A stretch of 34,867 bases of DNA from Flavobacteriales bacterium (lineage in GTDB: Bacteria; Bacteroidota; Bacteroidia; Flavobacteriales_D; CAJJDF01), in assembly GCA_020630395.1 (NCBI GenBank), contig JAHDBM010000006.1, forward strand, positions 50,187 to 85,053. Direction: 5' to 3'. Under the pieces are notes generated by a model. That model was not told the origin of the DNA and ran no database searches. It saw only the letters and a program-made list of their open reading frames with translations. Of this stretch, positions 16,555-23,895 are shown one piece after another; the first letter of the stretch is position 1, and the number at the start of each line of letters is the position of its first letter. The position numbers were made by a program, and so were the translations under genes.

Positions 16555-17827
16555 GAATATAATTTGTTGTATTTATCTTACTGCCAATATATTCTAACCT
16601 TTCCATAGATATACCTATTTCTTTTGCTAGCTTATACCATTGAGATAAACTTTTATTTACTTCATTAATAATTTGCTTTGGATGTTTGATGGAGTATTCT
16701 TCTGCAACTGTTAGGATATCTTTTAATCTAATGTTTTTATTCTTACCATTCACAGATAAAAAGTGAGGAGTTTCTCTATTAAAATTATCATTGTAAGTGA
16801 AGGTTATATCATAAGCGGGAGACATAGACCATTTTCCTTCCTTGTTCATATTAAAACCAAAATTTTTAGTATGATCGTCTACGTTTCGACTAATAATATT
16901 AAATACCATCATACGAAACAGTTGCTCTTTAGCTGGATATCCTAAATTAAGTTGGTTAATTACAGAAAACGTTTGTTCGTAAGAATAGGTATTAGAAAGC
17001 ATAAAATTCATTCCTGCAATAGCATGTAATGTTTGAGTATGTAGTTTTTCTCCATTAATTCGATCAAAACGTTTGGTCATGAAGAAAAATTCTCCATCAA
17101 TTTCCATTAGTTTTGATTCCATCATAGGAATACCAGCATCCTTAGCCATTAAATAATAACCATATTCTATTTTTCCTTTTTCTTTATCACTTGGCTGTCC
17201 AATATCTCGATTAAATTTTAAAATCCATGACTCCTGGTTGTTTAAAGGAGCATTGTCACCTCTATAAATATCTCCTGTTTCTTTATCTATATTAATTAAT
17301 ACTTTTGGTTGTGCGCCACCAGGAGAAGTACCTACATGAAATAAGTTTCCTATATCGGCTAAATTTGCAACTGGTTTATCGTTAAGTAAAGAAGTGGAAA
17401 GTTTATTTAATTTCTTTAAATCTAATGTTGTAGATCGGTCTTGATTATGTTTTGCTGGCTTAAATTCGAGAGCTCCCATTCCTCTGTTTCCTATATAGGT
17501 TAGTTTTTCAATAGGAGTGAGGTTACGATAGTTTTTACCTTCTTTCTCTAAGTATTTTGCAAATAATTCGGTTCCAAATTTATCGGGTAATGAATCTGCT
17601 ATAAATAATGGAAGTCCTTTGTTTGTGTCGAAAGATAAATTGCCTAAGCGATCATCATTAGCATTTGCCTTTATAATTTTTGAGGATAATGGATGGATAA
17701 GTGGTGATAATTGTAGTCCTGTTTTAAGAAAATTGTTAGCATACTCAAAAGTAGAGGTATTGTTAGTTTCATTGTAAATAATAACACCTACTAGTTGATT
17801 CCATATGATAACTTCTACTAATTCCAT
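16547..17827 (-). CDS. hipA: HipA-family toxin Ser/Thr kinase
   Basis: The protein (426 aa) begins with a HipA N-terminal domain (VIIWNQLVGVIIYNE...), followed by the kinase core. It shows the SPGGAQPK loop at 168-175 (equivalent to the E. coli HipA loop carrying the autophosphorylated Ser), a catalytic RNVDDHTKN at 314-322, and the metal-binding Asp in SPAYD (Asp340), so it looks active. E. coli HipA phosphorylates glutamyl-tRNA synthetase to cause growth arrest; the target here is unknown. It is preceded on the same strand by a HipB-like gene 79 bp upstream, and its 3' end overlaps the convergent glycosyltransferase by 8 bp. Confidence 0.9.
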   Translation of the reverse strand: MELVEVIIWNQLVGVIIYNETNNTSTFEYANNFLKTGLQLSPLIHPLSSKIIKANANDDRLGNLSFDTNKGLPLFIADSLPDKFGTELFAKYLEKEGKNYRNLTPIEKLTYIGNRGMGALEFKPAKHNQDRSTTLDLKKLNKLSTSLLNDKPVANLADIGNLFHVGTSPGGAQPKVLINIDKETGDIYRGDNAPLNNQESWILKFNRDIGQPSDKEKGKIEYGYYLMAKDAGIPMMESKLMEIDGEFFFMTKRFDRINGEKLHTQTLHAIAGMNFMLSNTYSYEQTFSVINQLNLGYPAKEQLFRMMVFNIISRNVDDHTKNFGFNMNKEGKWSMSPAYDITFTYNDNFNRETPHFLSVNGKNKNIRLKDILTVAEEYSIKHPKQIINEVNKSLSQWYKLAKEIGISMERLEYIGSKINTTNYILK

Positions 17828-17906
17828 ACGTTTATCATAAGGTAATTGTTTGATATTGTGAATCTTGATTTATTCATGACAGTTATTGCAACCCATCATG
17901 GGCATT

Positions 17907-18221
17907 TCATTTTTTATAACCACCTCTTTTTTTCTTTTTTTGTTCCCTTTCGTATATCTCCATAGGAGAAAGTTCATAGGTTTCTTCTTTAAAGAAGTAT
18001 TCAAATTGATCTAGGAAGTTTAACGCGCGAGCAATGGAAAGGAGGGAAGCAATCGAAAAATTTCTTCCTTTTTCTATTTCAGCAATAGAACTCCTACTCA
18101 TGCCTGTTTGTTCTGCCAAATCAGTTTGAGATAGATTAGCAGCTAATCGGAGTGCTTTTAATTTTTCTCCCCATTTACGAATGAGTTCTTTATCAGAATA
18201 TTGTTGAAATGTGTTAATCAT
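17907..18221 (-). CDS. hipB: HipB-family antitoxin / Xre-type repressor
   Basis: From the ATG at 18221 the protein is 104 aa. A longer frame from 18242 (111 aa) is less likely, because a promoter-like box lies between the two starts. A helix-turn-helix of the Cro/C1 type is clear: LRLAANLSQTDLAEQTGMSRSSIAEIEKGR...SLLSIARALN. The basic C terminus (EQKKKKRGGYKK) is typical of a flexible antitoxin tail. It should bind HipA, neutralise it and repress its own operon. Putative operator repeats lie upstream. Order antitoxin-toxin is standard, though the 79 bp spacer to hipA is longer than the usual overlap. Confidence 0.88.
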   Translation of the reverse strand: MINTFQQYSDKELIRKWGEKLKALRLAANLSQTDLAEQTGMSRSSIAEIEKGRNFSIASLLSIARALNFLDQFEYFFKEETYELSPMEIYEREQKKKKRGGYKK

Positions 18222-18224
18222 ACT

Positions 18225-18255
18225 TAAATGTACGATAAACAAATCAAAAAATCAA
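18225..18255 (-). promoter_or_regulatory. Promoter candidate of hipBA
   Basis: On the minus strand TTG, exactly 20 bases, then TACATTTA (18225-18232), one mismatch from TAnnTTTG. The box ends 3 bases before the ATG at 18221, so the message would be almost leaderless. The same TTG-N20 spacing is seen at ahcY and recQ. Confidence 0.4.
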
Positions 18256-18268
18256 TTAATGAGCCATA

Positions 18269-18288
18269 ATGACTTTTATATATGTCAT
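18269..18288. promoter_or_regulatory. Possible HipB operator (inverted repeat)
   Basis: ATGAC, ten bases, GTCAT, just upstream of the hipB promoter candidate. The octamer TGTCATGA that overlaps its right arm (18283-18290) recurs in inverted orientation in the hipB-hipA gap (17874-17881). The arms are short, so this is tentative. Confidence 0.3.
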
Positions 18289-18307
18289 GATTATTGATTA
18301 AATAAAA

Positions 18308-19207
18308 CTACTTCCTAGGATGAAACCTCATAATTTCTTCTCTAATATAAGATTTATCAAGATGCATATAAATTTCTGTAGTCGTAATAGAAACATGACC
18401 TAGCATATCTTGAACAGCTCTTAAATCTGCACCTGCTTCTACTAAATGAGTAGCAAAAGAGTGTCTTAAGGTATGTGGGCTAATATTTTTATTAATTCCA
18501 GCTTTTTCAGTCAGTCTTTTAATGATTGTAAAAATCATAACTCGAGTTAAATTTTTTCCTCTACGATTTAAAAACAAAAAATCTTCGTATCCGTTTAAAA
18601 TTGATAGCTTATTTCTAATCTTAGAAACATAAATCTCAATTTCTTTAAGAGCTACATTACTTATTGGTACAAGCCTTTCTTTATTACCTTTGCCTACTAC
18701 TTTTATAAATTCTTCTTCTTTGTATACATTAGAAAGTTTAAGATTTACTAACTCGCTAACTCTTAGTCCACAAGCGTACATGGTTTCAATAATAGCTTTA
18801 TTTCTATGTCCTTCTGGTTTTGATAAATCTATTGCAGAAATAAGTAGATTAATTTCATCTGTAGATAATGTATCAGGTAATTTCCTACCTAGTTTAGGAC
18901 TTTCAAGTAATATTGCAGGATTTTGATCAGTTATACCTTCAATATTTAAGTACTTATAAAACGCTTTAATACCACTAATAATTCTAGCTTGCGACCGAGC
19001 TCCAATACCTAAATCAACAATCCATGATAAAAAGTGTTGTAAGTCTTGTAAAGTGAGTGTTTTTGGTGTTACGTTTTGTTTGCCGTATGCTTCAAGGTAT
19101 TGAGTTAATTTATCAAGGTCATTTAAATAGGCTTCAACAGAGTTTTTAGCCAAACTTTTTTCTATTTGGAGAAATGATTTAAAGCCTGATTTATAGATTT
19201 TCCACAC
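18308..19207 (-). CDS. xerD: Tyrosine recombinase XerD/XerC
   Basis: The protein (299 aa) has the normal Xer length. The N-terminal core-binding SAM-like domain (about 1-90) is followed by the catalytic domain with all six residues: Arg149 (GLRVSEL), Lys173 (GKGNKER), His245 and Arg248 (SPHTLRHSFATHL), His271 (LGHVSI) and the nucleophile Tyr280 (TEIYMHLD). Xer proteins resolve chromosome dimers at dif with the divisome. The regular length, context (11 bp after cvfB) and absence of attachment repeats favour the housekeeping enzyme over a phage or transposon integrase. XerC versus XerD cannot be settled by eye; XerD is the usual Bacteroidota assignment. Confidence 0.88.
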   Translation of the reverse strand: MWKIYKSGFKSFLQIEKSLAKNSVEAYLNDLDKLTQYLEAYGKQNVTPKTLTLQDLQHFLSWIVDLGIGARSQARIISGIKAFYKYLNIEGITDQNPAILLESPKLGRKLPDTLSTDEINLLISAIDLSKPEGHRNKAIIETMYACGLRVSELVNLKLSNVYKEEEFIKVVGKGNKERLVPISNVALKEIEIYVSKIRNKLSILNGYEDFLFLNRRGKNLTRVMIFTIIKRLTEKAGINKNISPHTLRHSFATHLVEAGADLRAVQDMLGHVSITTTEIYMHLDKSYIREEIMRFHPRK

Positions 19208-19218
19208 AAATAGAAAAG

Positions 19219-20049
19219 TTAATTTAATCGAATACCTTTATCTTCTATTTTAATTATTTTATCCTTGTACAAGCCTCCAATAGCTCGTTTAAAGGCTTTT
19301 TTGCTTATTTTGAGTCTAGCATATATCTCATCAGGAGAACTTTTATCATGTAGTCCAGAATAGCCATTATTTTTTTTAAGAAGATTAACGATTTTTTCTT
19401 GATCCTTATCTTTTCTTTCTTGACCTCTTCGATTAAGTCTTACATCAATTTTTTTGTCGTTTCTTATTGTATTAATGAAACCTTTTGCTCTAGTTCCCAA
19501 CTCAACAAACTGAAAGATTTGATTGTGATATACAAGTCCTTTGTAAAGATTATTGATGACTACATTGTATCCAAGTTCTGTTTTTTTATAGAAAAACAAA
19601 TCAACTTCTTGTTCTTCTTCTAGCTCAATATCTTCTAACTCCAAAAATCGATCAATTTTATTGGAGGCGATTAACCGTTCAGATTCATAATCTAAATAAA
19701 GCGTAACAGGATACGATTCTCCAACTTGCATTTTCTCATGTTGTTCTCGGTATGGAACAAAAAGGTCTTTTGGTAAGCCCCAGTCTAAAAAGGCTCCAAC
19801 TTTATTTACGTCAACAACTTCAAGAGATTCAAAGCCATAGAGTTCAATTTTTGGACGAAGTGTTGTAGCTACAATTCTATCTTCAGAGTCTTTGTAAATA
19901 AAAACATCTATCTTATCTCCAATTTTCCAATTTTCTTCAGTGTAGGCATTAGGAATAAGGACTTCATTATTTTCTTCATCTTTAAGAAAATATCCAAAAT
20001 CAGTAAGTCTATTTATCTCAAGTGTATTTACTTCTCCAATATTTATCAT
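19219..20049 (-). CDS. cvfB: CvfB-family S1-like RNA-binding protein
   Basis: The 276 aa protein has tandem S1/OB-like domains (about 1-65, 66-140 and 141-210; note GAFLDWGLPKDLFVPYREQ, a clear S1 strand pattern, and YKGLVYHNQIF) and a C-terminal winged-helix region (about 215-276; KSSPDEIYARLKISKKAFKRAIGGLYKD). This is the CvfB/YitL layout, known for RNA binding and virulence control in Staphylococcus. It is cytoplasmic. Its ATG overlaps the TGA of the terC gene by ATGA, so translation is likely coupled, and it precedes xerD. Confidence 0.9.
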   Translation of the reverse strand: MINIGEVNTLEINRLTDFGYFLKDEENNEVLIPNAYTEENWKIGDKIDVFIYKDSEDRIVATTLRPKIELYGFESLEVVDVNKVGAFLDWGLPKDLFVPYREQHEKMQVGESYPVTLYLDYESERLIASNKIDRFLELEDIELEEEQEVDLFFYKKTELGYNVVINNLYKGLVYHNQIFQFVELGTRAKGFINTIRNDKKIDVRLNRRGQERKDKDQEKIVNLLKKNNGYSGLHDKSSPDEIYARLKISKKAFKRAIGGLYKDKIIKIEDKGIRLN

Positions 20050-20882
20050 TGATTATTTTCTTCTAAATTTTCTGCAGCTATAATTTTCTTTTTATATCTA
20101 GTTTGAACTAAATCAACAACAACTAGAGTTAAAATAATAAAGTAGAAAGTAGTATTGTTCATAGGGGTTATAGGGTTTTCGAAGATATAAATGTGTGCTA
20201 AATGCCCACCTTCAGCAACTAGCATAACACCAACAATAAGTAATATAAATAGACCTAGCACCTCATACATTCGATTTTTCTTTAAAAACTCAGAAACTTT
20301 ATCTGCAAGAACTAACATTAAAATACCACTTATAACAATTGCTATAGACATTACTATAATTTGAGTGTAATAGCCATCAATATCTTTGGTTAACCCAATA
20401 GCAGCTAAAATAGAATCAAAAGAAAAAACCAAGTTCATAATTACAATTGATATAATAACCGAGTTTACAGATTTTTTAGCTCCTTTATCATTTTTTTTAG
20501 TCTCTATATCAGATTCTTGAGATATCATATGCCATATTTCTTTAACGGCAGTATACATTATAAATCCACCTCCAATTAATACAATTAAACTATGAATATT
20601 AAAATGAGAATCAATTATACTATGTATAGCAAAGTCATCAGTTCCTTTTTCGCCAAGATTAATCCCAAAGATTGGATTTTGAAAATATTGTATAAGTGAC
20701 ATTAAGACAAATAATAATACAACTCTTAGTACTATTGCAATCAAAATACCTTTTTTTCTAACAGATGATTGCTTCTCAAGTGGAGCTTTCTTAGATTCTA
20801 AAGAAATGTATAAAAGATTGTCAAAACCTAAAACAGCTTGAAGCATAATTAACATTAGCAGTGTACCAATAATCTCAATCAT
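20046..20882 (-). CDS. TerC-family integral membrane protein (putative metal transporter)
   Basis: I start at 20882 (MIEIIGTLL, 278 aa). An in-frame upstream ATG at 20921 would include a perfect -7 box in its coding sequence. Seven to eight membrane helices are visible. Conserved acidic TerC motifs are GFDNLLYISL near the N terminus and LVFSFDSILAAIGL in the middle; these Asp residues are thought to bind metal. TerC homologues export manganese in bacteria and are linked to tellurite resistance in name only. It leads the terC-cvfB-xerD group and its stop overlaps the cvfB start. Confidence 0.88.
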   Translation of the reverse strand: MIEIIGTLLMLIMLQAVLGFDNLLYISLESKKAPLEKQSSVRKKGILIAIVLRVVLLFVLMSLIQYFQNPIFGINLGEKGTDDFAIHSIIDSHFNIHSLIVLIGGGFIMYTAVKEIWHMISQESDIETKKNDKGAKKSVNSVIISIVIMNLVFSFDSILAAIGLTKDIDGYYTQIIVMSIAIVISGILMLVLADKVSEFLKKNRMYEVLGLFILLIVGVMLVAEGGHLAHIYIFENPITPMNNTTFYFIILTLVVVDLVQTRYKKKIIAAENLEENNQ

Positions 20883-20898
20883 AGTTATAAAATTTACA

Positions 20899-20906
20899 CA
20901 AATATA
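20899..20906 (-). promoter_or_regulatory. -7 box of the terC-cvfB-xerD group
   Basis: On the minus strand TATATTTG fits TAnnTTTG perfectly, 16 bases before the ATG at 20882. The -33 region has only TTT at 20-base spacing. Confidence 0.45.
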
Positions 20907-21005
20907 TTTTTTATAATTCAATAGATAAAGAACTTATCGCTATAAAAGCAAAAGAAGTTGTTACTTTTTAATAATCTTGTCGTTAATGAAGTAAATGAAA
21001 GAAAT

Positions 21006-21548
21006 ATGGGAGATGAAAAAGAAATAATAATCAAAGTTCAAAGAGGAGAATTATCCTTTGAGATTATCTATAACAATTACTTTGTCTCGGTATTTAAATA
21101 TGTATTTAATAGAATAGGAGATAAAGAGTTAACTCAAGATATAGTAGCTGATGTATTTGTAAAAGTATATCAAAACATGAATAAATATCAAGATAGAGGG
21201 TACTCATTTATTAGTTGGGTGTATAGAATAGCACATAATGAAATCATGAATTATTACAGAAGGTCGAAGAAGAGTTATTTCATAGGTATAACTGAGGTTG
21301 CCATATCATCTATTGAAGAAGAATTTGAATTTGATATGAATGAAGATGAAACATCTAAAGTGAATGCCATATTTAATCAGTTAAAAGAAGAAGATGCTGA
21401 ATATCTTAGAATGCGATTCTTTGAAGGATTATCTTTTAAGGAGATAGCTGATTTTTTTAAAACTAAAGAATCAGCAGCAAAAATGAAGTTTTATCGATTA
21501 TTAGATAAAATAAGAGGAATGAAAATTATACAGGATTTAAAAGCTTAA
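21006..21548 (+). CDS. ECF-type RNA polymerase sigma factor
   Basis: The chosen ATG at 21006 gives 180 aa; a TTG at 20958 would add 16 residues without extending homology. Sigma region 2 spans about residues 15-85 (YNNYFVSVFKYVFNRIGD, then AEDI-like TQDIVADVFVKVYQN, YRIAHNEIMNYYRR). An acidic linker follows, then region 4 (about 115-165) with the helix-turn-helix EGLSFKEIADFFKTKESAAKMKFYRLLDKIRG. There is no region 1.1 or 3, so it is an ECF sigma. It is followed 5 bp later by a membrane protein gene, the position normally held by an anti-sigma factor. Confidence 0.93.
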   Translation: MGDEKEIIIKVQRGELSFEIIYNNYFVSVFKYVFNRIGDKELTQDIVADVFVKVYQNMNKYQDRGYSFISWVYRIAHNEIMNYYRRSKKSYFIGITEVAISSIEEEFEFDMNEDETSKVNAIFNQLKEEDAEYLRMRFFEGLSFKEIADFFKTKESAAKMKFYRLLDKIRGMKIIQDLKA

Positions 21549-21553
21549 ATAAG

Positions 21554-23092
21554 ATGTCAACATATAAATCAAAAAAAACGAGCCCCATGTCTGACGAAGA
21601 CATTGAAAAATTAAAAGACTATTCGTCTTTAGCAAACAGAATAAACCCTTCTGTTGCCAAAACGGAGGGCATTAACATAGTTAAACTAGGACTGGTACTT
21701 GGTATAGCCATAGTTTCTTTTCTATTAGGATATTATATCATCAATTCTTTTAAAGATAAAGAGGAATTTGTTGATGTTATTGAAACAAAAGATGAAATTA
21801 AAGAAAAGCCATTTACCTTTTCTAATAATAAGTTTACAGAGTCTATTGTGATATCAAATATAGAGAAAGGATGTAATTGGATAACGAAATCTAATACAGC
21901 TGTTATTATTAAACCAAATAGTTTAATAGATAAAAGTGGTGATGCTGCTACAGGAGAGGTAACCTTGGTTATTAAAGAATATAAAGATGCTGTAGATGCT
22001 GTTTTAGCAGGTATTCCTATGGAATATGATTCAGCTGATTATACCTATAATTTTAGAACTAGGGGAATGTTTGAATTAAGAGCTTATAAAGACGGAGAAG
22101 ACTTACAAATTGCAGATAATAAAAGAGTAGAAGTGTTATTAAGCTCATATTCTTCTCGTAAATCATTCAACACATATTATTTTGATACTATTTCGAATAA
22201 GTGGAATTATACAGAAGCAAATAAAGTTCTAGAGCGTGATATAGTTTATAACAAAACTAATGATGTTGTTAAAGTTGATATTCCAACATCAAAACCAATT
22301 GTGTTAGATTTTGATCCTGATGAATTTCCTGAGTTTAGATCATATGAAAACACTAAATTTTATCCGTTAAGAGAAAACAAAGATAAAATGAATAAACTAG
22401 AACAAACAGATTGGGAAGACATAGAACTGTCAAAAAAAGGAGATCATTACAGCATTACTGCTTTTAATAGAAATGAAGAGCTCGTAATTGAAGTTATGTC
22501 TAGTATACAACTAGAAAAATTAACAAATAAGAAGCTAAATAAGTCAGATTCTGTTGAGAGAAAAATTAATGTTATCAAATATGTTTGGCCAGTTGATGAA
22601 TCTTTAATTTTAGATGATGATGAATATTTAGAAATCAATAATCCAGATTTAAGTTTTAGTGCACAATATCAATACTCTCCAAGTATGCAGTCTATTATAA
22701 ACTCTAGGGTGGTTAGTGTTTTTTCTATGGAGAAATTTGGAATTTGGAATTGTGATGCTCCTGAAAAGCTTCCTAAAGGGTTGTTAGCTAAAAATGTTAA
22801 TTTTATTGATAAAGATTCTAAAGATACACTTGAGTATAACGGTAGTTATTACTTAACAGAAAACGATAGGCAATTAATGTATAAATATTATCGAAATAAT
22901 GAATTTTCATGTAATCCTAAACAGGATAATTGCTTATGGTTTATTCATTTAATTGATAAAAAGCCTCATTTATTTTTTGTTAATAAAGATAACTTTGAAT
23001 TAGATGAGAATGACTATTTCAGAATGAATAAAGTAGAAATTGATCCAGAAAAGATGAATCCATTAGATATAAAACGAATTTTAAATATATGA
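21554..23092 (+). CDS. Single-pass membrane protein of the ECF operon (possible anti-sigma/sensor)
   Basis: The protein (512 aa) has a short N-terminal region (about 1-42, presumed cytoplasmic), one transmembrane helix (about 43-65, KLGLVLGIAIVSFLLGYYII), and a large presumed periplasmic part of 445 residues. The first part of that region has a pattern I know from several Bacteroidota envelope proteins: VIIKPNSLIDKSG, GEVTLVIKEYKDAVDAVLAGIPMEYDS, then RGMFELRAYKDG. A later block reads FGIWNCDAPEKLPKG. No ZAS (HxxxCxxC) anti-sigma motif is visible in the N-terminal part. By position (5 bp after sigma, 4 bp overlap with the next gene) it is the best anti-sigma or signal-transducer candidate, but that is inference. 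Confidence 0.7.
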   Translation: MSTYKSKKTSPMSDEDIEKLKDYSSLANRINPSVAKTEGINIVKLGLVLGIAIVSFLLGYYIINSFKDKEEFVDVIETKDEIKEKPFTFSNNKFTESIVISNIEKGCNWITKSNTAVIIKPNSLIDKSGDAATGEVTLVIKEYKDAVDAVLAGIPMEYDSADYTYNFRTRGMFELRAYKDGEDLQIADNKRVEVLLSSYSSRKSFNTYYFDTISNKWNYTEANKVLERDIVYNKTNDVVKVDIPTSKPIVLDFDPDEFPEFRSYENTKFYPLRENKDKMNKLEQTDWEDIELSKKGDHYSITAFNRNEELVIEVMSSIQLEKLTNKKLNKSDSVERKINVIKYVWPVDESLILDDDEYLEINNPDLSFSAQYQYSPSMQSIINSRVVSVFSMEKFGIWNCDAPEKLPKGLLAKNVNFIDKDSKDTLEYNGSYYLTENDRQLMYKYYRNNEFSCNPKQDNCLWFIHLIDKKPHLFFVNKDNFELDENDYFRMNKVEIDPEKMNPLDIKRILNI

Positions 23093-23781
23093 TTAAGAAA
23101 GTAGTTTATATTGTTCTTTTTCATCTGTTTAGCTTCAGTCTAGTTTTTTCACAAGGAAATGACACTGTTGTTAAGCTTAGACTTAGAAAAAAGAATGCTA
23201 ATATTATCATTAAAAGTGACTCTAATGTTTTGTATAGATGGAGAACACCAAATAAAGTTATTGTTTTTTCTGATAATCCTAAAATACCTGTTGCACATGT
23301 CAGAGGACAAAATATGGAGGTGAAAAAAATTTCAAAAAATAAATATCAATTGTTTCCAGTATATTCAGATACATTAAATTATCAAGGAGGAAAACTTAAG
23401 GTTTATTGCAAAAATAAAAGGGGTAAAATAAAGCTGCATACAATAAAAGAGTTTAAATTTATTGATCCGATTATGCCTAAAGTTTCTATTGCAGGCATTG
23501 GGAATGATTCTGTTATTAAAAGAGATTTGTTAGTGTCTTCTCATCTTAACGCTAATTATAATGGTGTTAATTGTAAAATATTAGCATATAATTTAATTTA
23601 TATGGATGATGATGGTGAGCAAAGTATTATTGAGTATTCGGGTAGGTTTCCTATTCATGTTCGAAATGCTTTTAGAAAACTATCAGCAGGAAGCACCATT
23701 AAATTTCAAGATATTAAAATATTATTACCAAATGGAGAATTAGAAACTGTTAGACTACAGACATATTTTGTTGATTTATAA
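23089..23781 (+). CDS. Exported GldM C-terminal-domain-like protein
   Basis: The 230 aa protein has a signal peptide (about 1-21, ending VFSQ). The rest resembles the two C-terminal periplasmic domains of GldM, the T9SS/gliding motor component: an Ig-like part (about 37-127; LYRW.TPNKVIVFSDN... ending EFKFIDPIMPKVSI) and a last domain (about 128-230) with SVIKRDLLVSS, a central beta core and LSAGSTIKFQDIKILLPNGE near the end, where GldM has a KG-x-VYFEDIKA.GPDG-type block. It lacks GldM's N-terminal membrane helix and first two domains. The start codon overlaps the previous gene's stop (ATGA), so the two are coupled. The similarity is by eye. Confidence 0.55.
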   Translation: MIKKVVYIVLFHLFSFSLVFSQGNDTVVKLRLRKKNANIIIKSDSNVLYRWRTPNKVIVFSDNPKIPVAHVRGQNMEVKKISKNKYQLFPVYSDTLNYQGGKLKVYCKNKRGKIKLHTIKEFKFIDPIMPKVSIAGIGNDSVIKRDLLVSSHLNANYNGVNCKILAYNLIYMDDDGEQSIIEYSGRFPIHVRNAFRKLSAGSTIKFQDIKILLPNGELETVRLQTYFVDL

Positions 23782-23895
23782 AAATTCTTAGCTATTTCAT
23801 GTAGTATAGTAGTTGTTTTATGAAATAATAATCTTTTTTACAGTATTTATTATTATTTTAAAATTTTAAAACACACAATACTCTAAGCTATAAAT

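Noticed and set aside
17874-17906. Tiny minus-strand peptide frame containing Cys-x-x-Cys-His between hipB and hipA
   Set aside because: Only about 11 codons, no flanking cytochrome sequence and no signal peptide; the heme-type motif is most likely chance.
18308-19207. XerD-like recombinase next to HipBA as an integrase of a mobile element
   Set aside because: Normal Xer length and residues, co-directional tight spacing with cvfB and terC, no tRNA, no direct repeats or other mobile genes, and base composition like its neighbours.
23794-23840. Hairpin ATTTCAT / ATGAAAT with a later T-run after the GldM-like gene
   Set aside because: The stem has only 7 AT-rich pairs with a 19-base loop, and the T-run starts about 7 bases after the stem; too weak to call a terminator, so read-through into the T9SS cargo gene remains possible.
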